Of a stretch of DNA of 19,808 nt, positions 1 through 7,241 are shown piece by piece (positions within the stretch are counted from its first letter, which is position 1; each line of letters starts with the position of its first letter). The position numbers were made by a program, and so were the translations under genes. The notes under the pieces are model-generated. The model was not told the DNA's origin, made no database searches, and saw nothing but the letters and a program-made list of their open reading frames with translations. The stretch covers positions 1-19,808 of the forward strand of contig JBDKVA010000073.1 in NCBI GenBank assembly GCA_039679375.1, written 5' to 3'. Source of the DNA: JBDKVA01 sp039679375 (GTDB lineage: Bacteria; Bacillota; Clostridia; Acetivibrionales; DTU013).

Positions 1-126
1 GCCTGGTGTTCAGTTTGAAGAACATCCGGAATTTCTTGAAGATTTTCTTCCCTGGTCAGAGGACGCAATAGCATTTTGCAAAAAGGCCGAGGGGCAGGTC
101 AATGCACCAGGTAATTAGACGCTTAC
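1..126 (+). mobile_element. Right end of an IS66-type insertion sequence (left part outside window)
   Basis: The window opens inside an element whose last bases, GACGCTTAC at 118-126, are the reverse complement of the GTAAGCGTC-type terminus known for IS66-family elements. A transposase-like reading frame stops at 116-118, right against this end, which is the usual arrangement of the last IS66 gene. The other terminus lies upstream of the window, so the 8-bp target duplication expected for the family cannot be checked; the candidate right copy would be GAAGTACC at 127-134. Confidence 0.55.
2..118 (+). CDS. IS66-family transposase (TnpC), C-terminal 38 residues
   Basis: This is an open frame entering from the left edge and stopping at TAG 116-118. 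The visible tail contains EFLEDFLPWSEDA. IS66 transposases typically finish with a short domain containing 'hLPW', a motif the residues around LPWSE fit. The terminal motif directly behind the stop supports the call. Only the extreme C-terminus is visible, so nothing can be said about catalytic residues or whether the gene is intact. Confidence 0.5.
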   Translation, partial: PGVQFEEHPEFLEDFLPWSEDAIAFCKKAEGQVNAPGN

Positions 127-165
127 GAAGTACCAAATTATCAACCTTACAAGACATTCATTGTC

Positions 166-171
166 TATTTA
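166..171 (+). repeat. Left target-site duplication (TATTTA) of the IS5-type element
   Basis: TATTTA directly abuts the left inverted repeat and is repeated at 1787-1792 directly abutting the right one. Six-base duplications lie within the range known for IS5-group elements. The word is AT-rich, so chance identity is possible, but exact placement at both borders argues for a real duplication. Confidence 0.7.
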
Positions 172-188
172 GGGCTTGCTTAACCGCA
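172..188 (+). repeat. Left terminal inverted repeat of the IS5-type element
   Basis: The sequence is GGGCTTGCTTAACCGCA. It pairs with 1770-1786 with a single mismatch (C/G at the fourth base from the inner end). Similarity stops beyond base 17. Confidence 0.85.
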
Positions 189-291
189 TTAAAAGCCGCA
201 TAAACACTGGATTCCATGGCCATTTTCTGATAAAATAGTGCATAGAAAATAAAATTTTTCTCAAAAAAGCGTGCACTTGGGAGAGTCAGAA

Positions 292-1739
292 ATGTATAAA
301 AGTAATGAGAAACAAACCACCATACCGGACGACTTTTTCTTACCCTTCGGAGGGAAGCTCAACAAGGAGAACCGCTGGGTCAAACTGGCCGGAATAATAC
401 CCTGGTGGGAATTCGAAGATGATTACAGCAACAACCTCAAGCCTTCCAACACAGGAGAGCAGACGTTTTCAGTCAGAGTGGCTCTTGGGACGCTAATCAT
501 AAAAACGAAGCTTGGTGTTTCTGATGAAGAGACAGTGAACCAAATAGCGGAGAATCCGTACCTGCAATATTTCCTTGGGTATCCCAGGTTCAGCGAAGGA
601 CAACCGTTTGCATCCTCGCTGATAACGCATTTTCGCAAGCGCTTCAACGCAGATATATTGAATGAAGTGAACGAAAAGATTGTGCAGGCGGCAAAACAGG
701 AAAGTAAAGACCATAATGGCAATCCACCGACCTCCAGTGGGACTGGACACTCACAAAGAGAAGTGGACGGCTTGGGAAAGTCCGGCAAAATGATACTGGA
801 CGCGACTTGCACACCGGCTGACATACAATACCCGACGGATACCAGGCTTTTGAACGACGCACGTGAAAAGCTTGAAGAAATCATCGATGTGCTGCACAAG
901 CCCGAACAGGGGAAGAGGAAAAAGTCCCGGACTTACCGGCAAAAGGCGCGGGAAAGCTATCTTGCATTTACGAAGCAGCAGAAGCCGAAACCGGCGGTTA
1001 TAAGGTAGATGAGGGGAAAACTTCTGAGATATATGCGCAGGGACCTGAAAATCATAGAAGCGCTGGCGGAAAGGAACGGCTTGGAGCTGTTGAGCCGACA
1101 GCAGTACAAGAATCTTCTGGTGATACACGAGCTTTACCGGCAGCAGTTAGAAATGTACGAGCACCGGCAGTACCGCAAGGAAGACAGAATCGTGAGCATA
1201 AGTCAGCCGCATGTGAGGCCGATCATAAGAGGAAAGGCATCGGCGTCAGTGGAGTTCGGGGCGAAATTATCGGTGAGCGTCGTAGACGGGTTCGTTTTCT
1301 GCGAAAAGCTAGAATGGGACGCATACAATGAGGGAACACGCTGATTGATTCGCTTGAAAGATATAAAGAGAAAAACGGGTTTTATCCGGAGGCAATCCTT
1401 GCGGACAAGATTTACCGGAACAAGGATAACCGGGACTACTGCAAAGCAAGAGGGGTACGGCTGAGCGGGCCGAGGCTCGGGAGGTCGTCAGAGGAAGAAA
1501 AGAAGGAAGCAAAGAAGCAGTCATACCAGGATTCAAGGGAACGTAACGAAGTGGAAGGCAAATTCGGAACGGGTAAGCGGAAATTCACGGTGGATTGTAT
1601 CATGGCAAAGCTCAAGGAGACGAGTGAGTCTACAATCCTGCTGAATGTCCTGATGCTGAACCTTGAAAAGGGGCTGCGGCTTCTTTTATACCATTTTTTA
1701 AGACAGTGCTTTATGAGCGAAAATACGGTTTTGGCTTAA
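292..1739 (+). pseudogene. IS5-family transposase, broken by an in-frame stop and a one-base deletion
   Basis: The frame starts at ATG 292, preceded by GGGAGAG at 280-286; an upstream GTG at 271 lacks such a site. The N-terminal part has the motifs of IS5-type transposases with a DUF772-like domain: GKLNKENRW, LGVSDEETVNQI, NPYLQYFLGY and ITHFRKRF. The DDE residues are all still encoded: Asp in MILDATC (about 805), Asp in VVDGFVF and Glu in RNEVEGKFG (about 1555). The frame is interrupted by TAG at 1006-1008; the following codons continue in the same frame, so a CAG to TAG change is likely. Around 1335-1341 the frame shifts: AYNEGT is followed, in another frame, by LIDSLERYKEKNGFYPEA. The total of 1448 nt is one base short of a whole number of codons, fitting a single-base deletion; the repaired protein would be about 482 residues, normal for the family. 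It should make no active enzyme. Confidence 0.88.
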
Positions 1740-1769
1740 TGAATTTTCACGTAAAAAATGAAAATGGGC

Positions 1770-1786
1770 TGCCGTTAAGCAAGCCC
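1770..1786 (-). repeat. Right terminal inverted repeat of the IS5-type element
   Basis: On the plus strand this reads TGCCGTTAAGCAAGCCC. It is the inverted partner of 172-188 with one mismatch and is followed immediately by the right TATTTA duplication. Confidence 0.85.
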
Positions 1787-1792
1787 TATTTA
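1787..1792 (+). repeat. Right target-site duplication (TATTTA)
   Basis: This is the second copy of the 6-bp word found at 166-171, directly outside the right inverted repeat. Confidence 0.7.
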
Positions 1793-1888
1793 TCATTTTC
1801 TGATCCTAATATTATAAAAGCACACAGGGGGGTAAACAAGTTGATGCATTACGGTGAAAATATGAGAAAGACGTATGACCGGCATTAA
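1793..1888 (+). pseudogene. 3' remnant of a host reading frame split by the IS5-type element
   Basis: If the element and one copy of TATTTA are removed, 127-171 joins 1793-1888 in one uninterrupted frame of about 46 codons. Its C-terminal end contains DPNIIKAHRGVNKLMHYGEN and it stops at TAA 1886-1888. Upstream, the frame runs into the IS66 end, so any 5' part is lost or displaced. The peptide is not one I recognise. A frame of this length is not rare by chance in such DNA, so gene status is uncertain. It lies directly before the HTH gene and could be what remains of a partner gene, which is inference only. Confidence 0.3.
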
Positions 1889-1944
1889 AGTTTATGTTAT
1901 AATAAAAATGTAAAAAAATATTATATTTTGTAACAATTATTCTG

Positions 1945-1973
1945 TTGAATTGGAATAAAATATATTGATTATA
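1945..1973 (+). promoter_or_regulatory. Sigma-A-type promoter for the HTH regulator
   Basis: A TTGAAT box at 1945-1950 is followed by 17 bp and ATTATA at 1968-1973. Transcription would start around 1980, inside the palindrome at 1973-1989 and about 36 bases before the chosen start codon. Confidence 0.55.
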
Positions 1974-1989
1974 CCCTATTTAATAGGGT
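1973..1989. promoter_or_regulatory. Palindromic operator (ACCCTATT-T-AATAGGGT)
   Basis: This is a perfect 8-bp inverted repeat around one central T. It begins at the last base of the proposed -10 box and covers the likely transcription start. A dyad here, in front of a small HTH gene, fits an autorepression site for the encoded dimeric regulator. It is not followed by a T-run, so it is unlikely to be a terminator. Confidence 0.55.
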
Positions 1990-2015
1990 GATGGGTTGAG
2001 AAGGGAGTGATGAAA

Positions 2016-2333
2016 ATGAGTGCATATGATAGTATTATTAAGGGATTAAATGAAGCGGTGCAATATGAAAACGGTGAATTACAAAAAGTTAAAGTAGATC
2101 GTGTTGTTATTGCATCTTTACCACGTTTTCACGGAGAGGAGATTAAGACAATACGCTGTAAGCAAAAAATGACGCAGAAAACTTTAGCTGCTGTTCTTGG
2201 TGTGTCAATTAAAACTGTTGAAGCATGGGAATCCGGTAAGAATGTTCCGGAAGGACCAGCACAAAGAGTGTTGGAGCTAATGAATAAAGATGGTAAACTA
2301 CTTGAAAGATATGCTATTCTGAGCAGAAAATAA
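2016..2333 (+). CDS. XRE/HigA-type HTH regulator, antitoxin-like, 105 aa
   Basis: This is a small cytoplasmic DNA-binding protein. Residues 40-92 form a helix-turn-helix of the Cro/CI (XRE) type: GEEIKTIRCKQKMTQKTLA, then the recognition segment LGVSIKTVEAWESG and NVPEGPAQRVLEL. The TVEAWESGxxxPxGPAxRhLEL pattern is typical of HigA/NadS-like antitoxins and their orphan relatives. GTG 2007, ATG 2010 and ATG 2016 are all in frame. AAGGGAG at 2001-2007 is correctly spaced (8 nt) only from ATG 2016, which is therefore chosen. No toxin-like gene is recognisable next to it: upstream is the IS-split remnant, downstream is about 290 bp without genes. It may thus be an orphan or have lost its partner. 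The palindrome at 1973-1989 suggests autoregulation. Confidence 0.85.
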   Translation: MSAYDSIIKGLNEAVQYENGELQKVKVDRVVIASLPRFHGEEIKTIRCKQKMTQKTLAAVLGVSIKTVEAWESGKNVPEGPAQRVLELMNKDGKLLERYAILSRK

Positions 2334-2619
2334 AAGTTGTCCGCTTTGTGGGGTTTATATGTAATAACATAATATTATGGAGGATTAAGTGTAAATCACA
2401 CAAGCCTTCTTAGGGAAAACCTAACATCCTAAAACATAGTTATATTTACTGTAAAATCACTACTCTTATTTTCCGAAAAAGTGTAATAGTATGACAATAT
2501 AAACATAAGTGCCTGTATGGTGTAAATGGTTAATCGCTCTGAGAGCATGACTAATATTATGAGTATCACGAAAGGGATTCGGGTGCTTCTTTATTTTACT
2601 TAACATACATTTGGATGCT
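2334..2619. other. AT-rich intergenic stretch without genes; one short dyad
   Basis: No credible reading frame or RNA gene was found on either strand. GCTCTGAGAGC at 2536-2546 is a perfect 5-bp dyad. A weaker hairpin with loop AGGGA near 2566-2585 precedes a T-rich tract (CTTCTTTATTTTAC) and could be a late terminator for the HTH transcript. Both are weak calls. Confidence 0.3.
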
Positions 2620-3225
2620 CTATTTTTTAATAAATTCAACTTTTTTCTTTGGAAACTTTGGATATACTGACTCTTTGAACCTGTCTAAATCTAATTCTGT
2701 AAAGGATCTCTTTGGAATAATCCATACCGTTAAATTTGAAATGTAAATAACAATGGATTTCTTGGTTTCAGCAATTTTAAAAACTTCGTTCCATCTTATC
2801 TTTGCAGAAGTAGACTCAGAAACACATTCAACAGTTTCGTTAGTAAAGGTATAAGTCATTTCTTTTTGAATTAGTTTGTTACTGTCATAGTGTTTTTTAG
2901 AACTAAATTTAATCAGCCATTTCCTCCCAAAGACTATAAATGCGATAAAGCATATAAAGAAAATTGTAGGCAAGTAAGAGAGGAAAGGATGTAAAGAAGC
3001 AGATGAAGAATGTATTGGTGTTGAGCTATCTTGAACACTTGAAGGAGGATTTGATGTATATAATGTTAATATAAACAGAATAACCACGAATAAGATTAAA
3101 TAAATTGCCAATGGCTTGATAAATCGAGAACTCTTAAATTTAGTCAATGCATATCTGACACTAATAAAATCTTCCTGCTCCAATTTTGTTTTCACTATAA
3201 TTGGGTTGCAGTCCAGCTCATTCAT
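2620..3225 (-). CDS. YcxB-like two-TM membrane protein, 201 aa
   Basis: The predicted integral membrane protein has a short cytoplasmic N-terminus (KLEQEDFISVRYALTKF, residues 14-30), then two membrane segments (about 38-57 and 81-100) joined by a Ser/Pro-rich loop. A C-terminal soluble domain of about 100 residues contains MTYTFTNETVECVSESTSAK, then IRWNEVFKIAETKKSIVIYI and IPKRSF. This layout, with a W in 'I.W..V.K..ETK..I.IY' and the closing 'hIPKR.F', is that of the YcxB-like family, whose molecular function is unknown. ATG 3225 is chosen because a G-rich site (GGGGGGG) lies 7 nt upstream; an in-frame TTG at 3231 sits too close to it. The promoter at 3258-3286 suggests a single-gene unit. 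It is transcribed away from the DedA gene's control region, with no evident functional link to it. Confidence 0.75.
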   Translation of the reverse strand: MNELDCNPIIVKTKLEQEDFISVRYALTKFKSSRFIKPLAIYLILFVVILFILTLYTSNPPSSVQDSSTPIHSSSASLHPFLSYLPTIFFICFIAFIVFGRKWLIKFSSKKHYDSNKLIQKEMTYTFTNETVECVSESTSAKIRWNEVFKIAETKKSIVIYISNLTVWIIPKRSFTELDLDRFKESVYPKFPKKKVEFIKK

Positions 3226-3257
3226 ACACAAACCCCCCCGATTGTAATATTGCTTTT

Positions 3258-3286
3258 ATCTTACATTAGCACATAATTACTGTCAA
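3258..3286 (-). promoter_or_regulatory. Strong sigma-A promoter for the YcxB-like gene
   Basis: On the minus strand, TTGACA (3281-3286, perfect -35) is followed by 17 bp and TAAGAT (3258-3263, -10). The start of transcription would fall near 3251, giving a leader of about 26 bases that includes the G-rich ribosome binding site. Confidence 0.75.
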
Positions 3287-3349
3287 TATGTAGAAAAGAC
3301 AGGAATTACACAATGAAGCAGATCCCTTTAACCTTCATTGCCTTTATAA

Positions 3350-3478
3350 TTAATACGCCTTATCCACCAATAGGTTCCCCTCCATTGTTTTGGCAGACAG
3401 TTCTCTTGGTATAAACTTCTTCCTTATTTGATAACCATATGGTTTTAGCTGCTGCCAAATCAGGAAGCCGTTCTTAAG
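3350..3478 (-). other. Unrecognised open fragment, possibly a decayed gene tail
   Basis: The stretch between the YcxB-like and DedA genes is open in one minus-strand frame for 43 codons up to TAA 3350-3352. The peptide looks protein-like, including PYGYQIRKKFIPRELSAKT. It has no start codon with a ribosome binding site of its own, and its 5' end merges with the DedA tail in another frame. It may be the remnant of a transposase or other gene; I cannot assign it. A second frame is also partly open here, which weakens the case. Confidence 0.2.
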
Positions 3479-4115
3479 TTTCCTGCTTGTGCGTTCTTTT
3501 CTTCACAATTACAAGTATACGGTAAGTTACATATAAAGCTATAACGGATAAAGCTACCGCAAGAGATATGTCCCTGTAGGTAGTGATGAAATTTACTATA
3601 CGCGGCAGGTTGCCGCCCATATATCTGCCGCCCAGGAAAAGCAGTATATCATGTACCAATGTTGCGATCATCATACCGGTAAAGGCATACCTTTTTTTAT
3701 ATTTCATGACACCGCTGAAGAACACTGTGGGCAGATACATACCGGGTATATAAATAGCTGTGAGAAAGATAAAAATACCGTATTTGGAAAGCCAGCCTTT
3801 TATCTTTTCTCTGTTCTTTTCGGTAAACCAGCGGGATACAAAGCGATTATTCAGCAATGCTTCTCCCTTATAGGCTCCCAATGTATATAAAGCTATATTT
3901 GCCGCTACTATTGCAGTCCAATAGGTAATGAAAAGAGTCAGACTTTCTAATATATTCTTTTTATATTCGAGGCATCCGCATAACGTCAAAATGAATTCGC
4001 CGGGATAAGGTGGGAATACCACCTGTATCAGGCCTGAGAAAAAGGTGGCTAGAAAAATGCTCCACCGGGGTAAATCATTGATATGTTCTATAAATTGATA
4101 TATATATTCTTCCAA
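3474..4115 (-). CDS. DedA/VTT-domain membrane protein, divergent, about 213 aa
   Basis: This is a polytopic inner membrane protein of the DedA/SNARE-associated (VTT) family; bacterial members take part in envelope homeostasis and some act as lipid or undecaprenyl-phosphate flippases. The segment FPPYPGEFILTLCG matches the family's re-entrant 'PP.P.E.hL...G' loop with its acidic residue. The second family loop reads TAIYIPGMYLPTVFFSGVMK and lacks the arginines usual in 'R..P..R'. Further membrane segments surround YWTAIVAANIALYTLGAY and SLAVALSVIALYVTYRILVI. TTG 4115 is chosen because AAAGGAG lies 8 nt upstream; ATG 4184 would add a hydrophobic 23-residue extension and has only AAAGGG 10 nt upstream. 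The gene follows the kinase gene on the same strand after about 190 bp, so it may be co-transcribed with it or controlled by it. Functional equivalence to classical DedA transporters is uncertain because of the missing arginines. Confidence 0.7.
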   Translation of the reverse strand: MEEYIYQFIEHINDLPRWSIFLATFFSGLIQVVFPPYPGEFILTLCGCLEYKKNILESLTLFITYWTAIVAANIALYTLGAYKGEALLNNRFVSRWFTEKNREKIKGWLSKYGIFIFLTAIYIPGMYLPTVFFSGVMKYKKRYAFTGMMIATLVHDILLFLGGRYMGGNLPRIVNFITTYRDISLAVALSVIALYVTYRILVIVKKRTHKQET

Positions 4116-4221
4116 CGTAAATACTCCTTTTTTATTAACTATATATAGATACGTCAGGATAAGTAAAATGTCGCATAAAAACATAATATGCAAACCCTTT
4201 AACAGGTTTGTATATTCTTAG

Positions 4222-4235
4222 CCTGACTTTTCAGG
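4222..4235. promoter_or_regulatory. Short inverted repeat CCTGA-CTTT-TCAGG between kinase and DedA genes
   Basis: This is a perfect 5-bp dyad with a 4-base loop in the 193-bp gap between the two minus-strand genes. No T-run follows on either strand, so it looks more like a protein site or an mRNA hairpin than a terminator. Confidence 0.25.
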
Positions 4236-4308
4236 AGAATTTGTATTTTGACTTTACTGTAATTAACTATTTATAAATTCGGGCAATGGGGAGGTCACCC
4301 TTTGCCTT

Positions 4309-6498
4309 TTATGTGGACAGGGTGACTGTAGCTTTGAACAGGTCTCCGTCTATATTGATGCGGAAAATGCCACCCTGCAGCTCGGTAAGGCTTTTGGCAA
4401 TGGAAAGGCCAAGCCCGGAGCCTTCGCTGTTGCGGGACTGGTCACCGCGCTTGAAACGTTCCGTCAATTCGTCGGGGCTTATGTTCAGCTCGTATTCCGA
4501 GATGTTTTTAAACACAAGATGCGCTCGACTGCTGTCATTTATAATATCAATGTATACCCGTGAACCGGCAAGAGCATATTTGAATATATTTGACAGAAGA
4601 TTCTCCACAACCCGCCATAGAAGCCTTCCATCGGCCTTTACCAGCACTTTTTCCTCCGGAATACTTACTTTAAAATCAAGCCCTGATGCATTGATTCTAT
4701 CTGAAAGCTCGCCCATGCCCTGTGAAAGCAGAGCACCTGCGTCAAGCTGTTCAAGGTTTACGGCAATACTGCCGCTGGCAGCCTTTGCTGCTTCAAACAA
4801 GTCCTCTGTCAGAGTCTTCAGCCTGTTGGATTTTTTCTCAAGTATCTCTACATACCTGGCTGCGTTTTCCGATTGGAAGCCTTCGGTTTTCAGAAGGTCG
4901 ATATAGGTTATAATTGAGGTGAGAGGTGTTTTAAGATCATGAGATACATTTGTCACAAGCTCAGCCTTCAGCCTTTCAGCCTTTACCTCACTTTCTACGG
5001 CTTCTTTCAGGCCGTCTGCCATATGGTTAATATTTTCCGCAAGGATTGACATTTCCTCGTCGCCGTTTCCTGTAATTCGGTTTGAAAAATCTCCTGTCCT
5101 GATTCGCTGGACTCCTTTGGTTATATCACTCAATGCTTTTGCCCTTTTAAGTATAAAAATGAAAGCGGCTATATTTATTGCCAGAACCAGCAGAATTCCG
5201 AAAAGAACCCCAAATCCGCTTTGAGAAATGGCAAACCCGATGGTAATGATGACGGATATGGTTGTTGCTGAGGCATATGAAATGAAAAGCAGCGCTGTCC
5301 TGACATTTAGGGGCCCTGCATTTAAGTGGCTTTTTATCAGGTGGCAGAGCCTTTTTACATATCTAAAAAGGAAGGCAGGTATGGCATATATCAGGTTGCT
5401 GCGAATAAATTCACGGCGCTTGATGCGTTTAGCTGCCATTGTAAGATAAACCAACGACAGAATTGTTCCGGAGATTACCATGAGGGCGCCTATGGTATAA
5501 AATACACCTGGCTCTGTTTCATATATATTGTACCACATTTCATGCAGCAGACTGAAATATAGCGCTGCTATACCTATAACGACGACCAACCCGATATCAA
5601 GGTATAGCCTGTCAAATGTAAGGAGATGAACTCCCTCCATACCTGGCCGCCTCCCTGCAGAATAGAGAAGATAGAAAAGGCCGATGAGATATATGACAAG
5701 ACCGGCTAAAGACTGGTAAATACCGTTGAGCCCGATTGCTTTATTATCGTTATATGCTTGCTGCTCCCGGAGGAATCTTTCTTCAGTCATAACTGTATAA
5801 AGCTTAGCACCGCCAGATAGTGTGTAACCTGAATAGCTGCTTATATGATTCTTCGCTTCCTGCCTTTCGCCGGTCATATACACCGGAAGCCCTTTGAAAA
5901 AGGCCTCTGCATCTGATTGCACACCGATATTGGTGAGAGGGGCTTTATCGGGTGTTAATGCATAATAATAGACACCGTCTGCATTTTCCAGCTCATCTAT
6001 GTAGGAATAGAATTGGGCCAGCTGATTTTGGATGTCATTTTGAATCATTTGCTCTAGCTCTTTATTCATTTGCAGCTGTTGATCCTGTATCAATTTGTCG
6101 CGTTCGTCTTCCAAACGGGCTATTTCCTTGTCATTTTCGCTTTCTTTTGCAACGTTGATCCATTGGAGGTATTGATCATTAATGGATGCTATTGAGTGGT
6201 TCATATTTTCGCTGAGACGTCTTTTATATTCTGGTATTATGTCTGATAAAAGATTGGCGGATTTTATATTATCTTCGCTTTTGAAGACAAATGCCATTTC
6301 GTAGGCTATTTTGTAGAACTCGCCAAGACTTTTGGTATTGGCGCTGCTTCCCAGGTATTGGTCCTTGCCGATCGCATTTTCGAAATGCGGTGCTTCCAGC
6401 AAGCCGAATGACATAAGCAGCATTCCCAGAATGCATATAATTACTGCCAGCAGTTTTATTCCTGATGCATATTTAATATTTCTCAATCTTATATCCAA
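4309..6498 (-). CDS. Membrane sensor histidine kinase (HAMP-HisKA-HATPase), 729 aa
   Basis: This is the sensor of a two-component pair with the regulator just upstream. TM1 spans about 15-33. An extracytoplasmic region of about 230 residues follows, with a charged coiled coil (about 115-165, e.g. EIARLEDERDKLIQDQQLQ). Five more membrane segments follow (about 263-280, 300-318, 332-354, 401-425 and 428-450). A HAMP-like linker (about 450-502) precedes the dimerisation domain with phospho-acceptor His520 in NVSHDLKTPLTSI. The ATPase domain shows the N-box (WRVVENLLSNIFKYA, Asn633 and Asn637) and the G2 box GSGLGLSIA (693-701). The G1 box is atypical: where DxGxG is expected the protein has LVFKNISEYELNISPDEL, a variant seen in a set of Clostridia kinases. 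The frame opens with TTG 6498, overlapping the regulator gene by 26 bp; no well-spaced ATG exists before TM1, so the exact start is uncertain. The signal sensed is unknown. Confidence 0.9.
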   Translation of the reverse strand: MDIRLRNIKYASGIKLLAVIICILGMLLMSFGLLEAPHFENAIGKDQYLGSSANTKSLGEFYKIAYEMAFVFKSEDNIKSANLLSDIIPEYKRRLSENMNHSIASINDQYLQWINVAKESENDKEIARLEDERDKLIQDQQLQMNKELEQMIQNDIQNQLAQFYSYIDELENADGVYYYALTPDKAPLTNIGVQSDAEAFFKGLPVYMTGERQEAKNHISSYSGYTLSGGAKLYTVMTEERFLREQQAYNDNKAIGLNGIYQSLAGLVIYLIGLFYLLYSAGRRPGMEGVHLLTFDRLYLDIGLVVVIGIAALYFSLLHEMWYNIYETEPGVFYTIGALMVISGTILSLVYLTMAAKRIKRREFIRSNLIYAIPAFLFRYVKRLCHLIKSHLNAGPLNVRTALLFISYASATTISVIITIGFAISQSGFGVLFGILLVLAINIAAFIFILKRAKALSDITKGVQRIRTGDFSNRITGNGDEEMSILAENINHMADGLKEAVESEVKAERLKAELVTNVSHDLKTPLTSIITYIDLLKTEGFQSENAARYVEILEKKSNRLKTLTEDLFEAAKAASGSIAVNLEQLDAGALLSQGMGELSDRINASGLDFKVSIPEEKVLVKADGRLLWRVVENLLSNIFKYALAGSRVYIDIINDSSRAHLVFKNISEYELNISPDELTERFKRGDQSRNSEGSGLGLSIAKSLTELQGGIFRINIDGDLFKATVTLST

Positions 6499-7159
6499 TT
6501 CCCCATACCACCTTTAAATATTTTGGTTCCTTCGGATTGATCTCTATCTTTTCCCTTATATGCCGGATATGTACCGAAACTGTATTATCGGGGTTGTAGG
6601 AGGGCTCATTCCATACCTGCTCATAAATCTGGTCGATGGAAAACACCTTTCCCGCACTTTCACATAATAGCCGCAATATTTTATATTCATTGGGAGTGAG
6701 TTTGACAGATTCACCTTCAACAGTGACTTCTTTACGTTCATCATCAACCACAAGGCCTCCGCTTTTTAACACTCCGTTTTTCTGCGCAAGGCCCCCAAAG
6801 GTTGTGTAGCGGCGAAGCTGCGATTTCACACGGGCCAGTAGCTCCAACGGACTGAAGGGCTTAGTCATGTAATCGTCAGCGCCCATTGAGAGCCCAATTA
6901 TCTTATCCGAATCCTCTGATTTTGCTGACAGAATGATAATGGGAATATTCCTTTTTTCACGAATTTTCAAAGTTGCATGTATGCCGTCAAGCATCGGCAT
7001 CATAATATCCAGGATAACAAGGTGTATATCTTCATTTTCAAGCAAACGTAATGCCTCGGCTCCGTTATATGCCTTAAATACCGTGTAGCCTTCATTCTTA
7101 AGATATATTTCTATAGCGTCTACAATTTCGTTGTCATCATCGCATACAAGTATATTCAC
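6473..7159 (-). CDS. OmpR/PhoB-family response regulator (VanR-like), 228 aa
   Basis: This is a cytoplasmic transcription factor activated by phosphotransfer from the overlapping kinase. The receiver domain (1-120) has the acidic pocket Asp7-Asp9, phospho-acceptor Asp51 in LVILDIMMP, the switch Ser78 in IIILSAK and Lys100 in MTKPFSPLEL. The winged-helix DNA-binding domain (about 130-226) shows VKLTPNEYKILRLL, SIDQIYEQVWNE, DNTVSVHIRHIREKIE and the terminal KVVWGIGYKIE. The start is GTG 7159 with GAGG 9 nt upstream. Its 3' end overlaps the kinase start by 26 bp, a sign of translational coupling. Order and motifs fit the VanR/VanS-like group broadly, but no resistance genes accompany it here. 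Confidence 0.93.
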   Translation of the reverse strand: MNILVCDDDNEIVDAIEIYLKNEGYTVFKAYNGAEALRLLENEDIHLVILDIMMPMLDGIHATLKIREKRNIPIIILSAKSEDSDKIIGLSMGADDYMTKPFSPLELLARVKSQLRRYTTFGGLAQKNGVLKSGGLVVDDERKEVTVEGESVKLTPNEYKILRLLCESAGKVFSIDQIYEQVWNEPSYNPDNTVSVHIRHIREKIEINPKEPKYLKVVWGIGYKIEKY

Positions 7160-7192
7160 TTATGTTTACCTCGTCTTAAAGAGTTTTTTTTC

Positions 7193-7198
7193 ATTATA
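7193..7198 (-). promoter_or_regulatory. -10 box (TATAAT) of the regulator-kinase operon
   Basis: On the minus strand, a consensus TATAAT lies 33 bases before the GTG start. No good -35 hexamer sits 16-18 bp upstream (AAAAAG occupies that place). This fits a promoter that needs an activator, plausibly the regulator itself acting from the repeats at 7242-7286. Confidence 0.5.
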
Positions 7199-7241
7199 TC
7201 ACATCCCCCTTGGCCCTTTTTAATTTAATAATAGCAGCCAA

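Larger units (their letters stand above)
172..1786 (+). mobile_element. IS5-family insertion sequence, 1615 bp, complete ends, transposase inactivated
   Basis: The element is bounded by GGGCTTGCTTAACCGCA (172-188) and its inverted copy TGCCGTTAAGCAAGCCC (1770-1786), which match at 16 of 17 positions. It is flanked by 6-bp direct repeats. It carries one transposase frame filling almost the whole length (292-1739), with about 120 bp of 5' leader and 30 bp between the stop and the right repeat. Intact repeats around a broken transposase mean it could only move if another copy supplied the enzyme in trans. Family assignment rests on the protein (DUF772-like N-terminus followed by a DDE domain). 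Confidence 0.85.

Noticed and set aside
1331..1345. Possible programmed frameshift in the IS5-type transposase
   Set aside because: No slippery heptamer is present at the frame change, and a separate in-frame TAG upstream shows the gene is simply damaged.
1706..1888. Separate 60-residue gene starting at 1706
   Set aside because: Its first half overlaps the transposase tail and the IS right repeat; only the part after 1792 is host sequence, listed as a remnant.
4286..4906. 206-residue plus-strand frame
   Set aside because: It lies antisense over the kinase catalytic domain, whose motifs are unmistakable.
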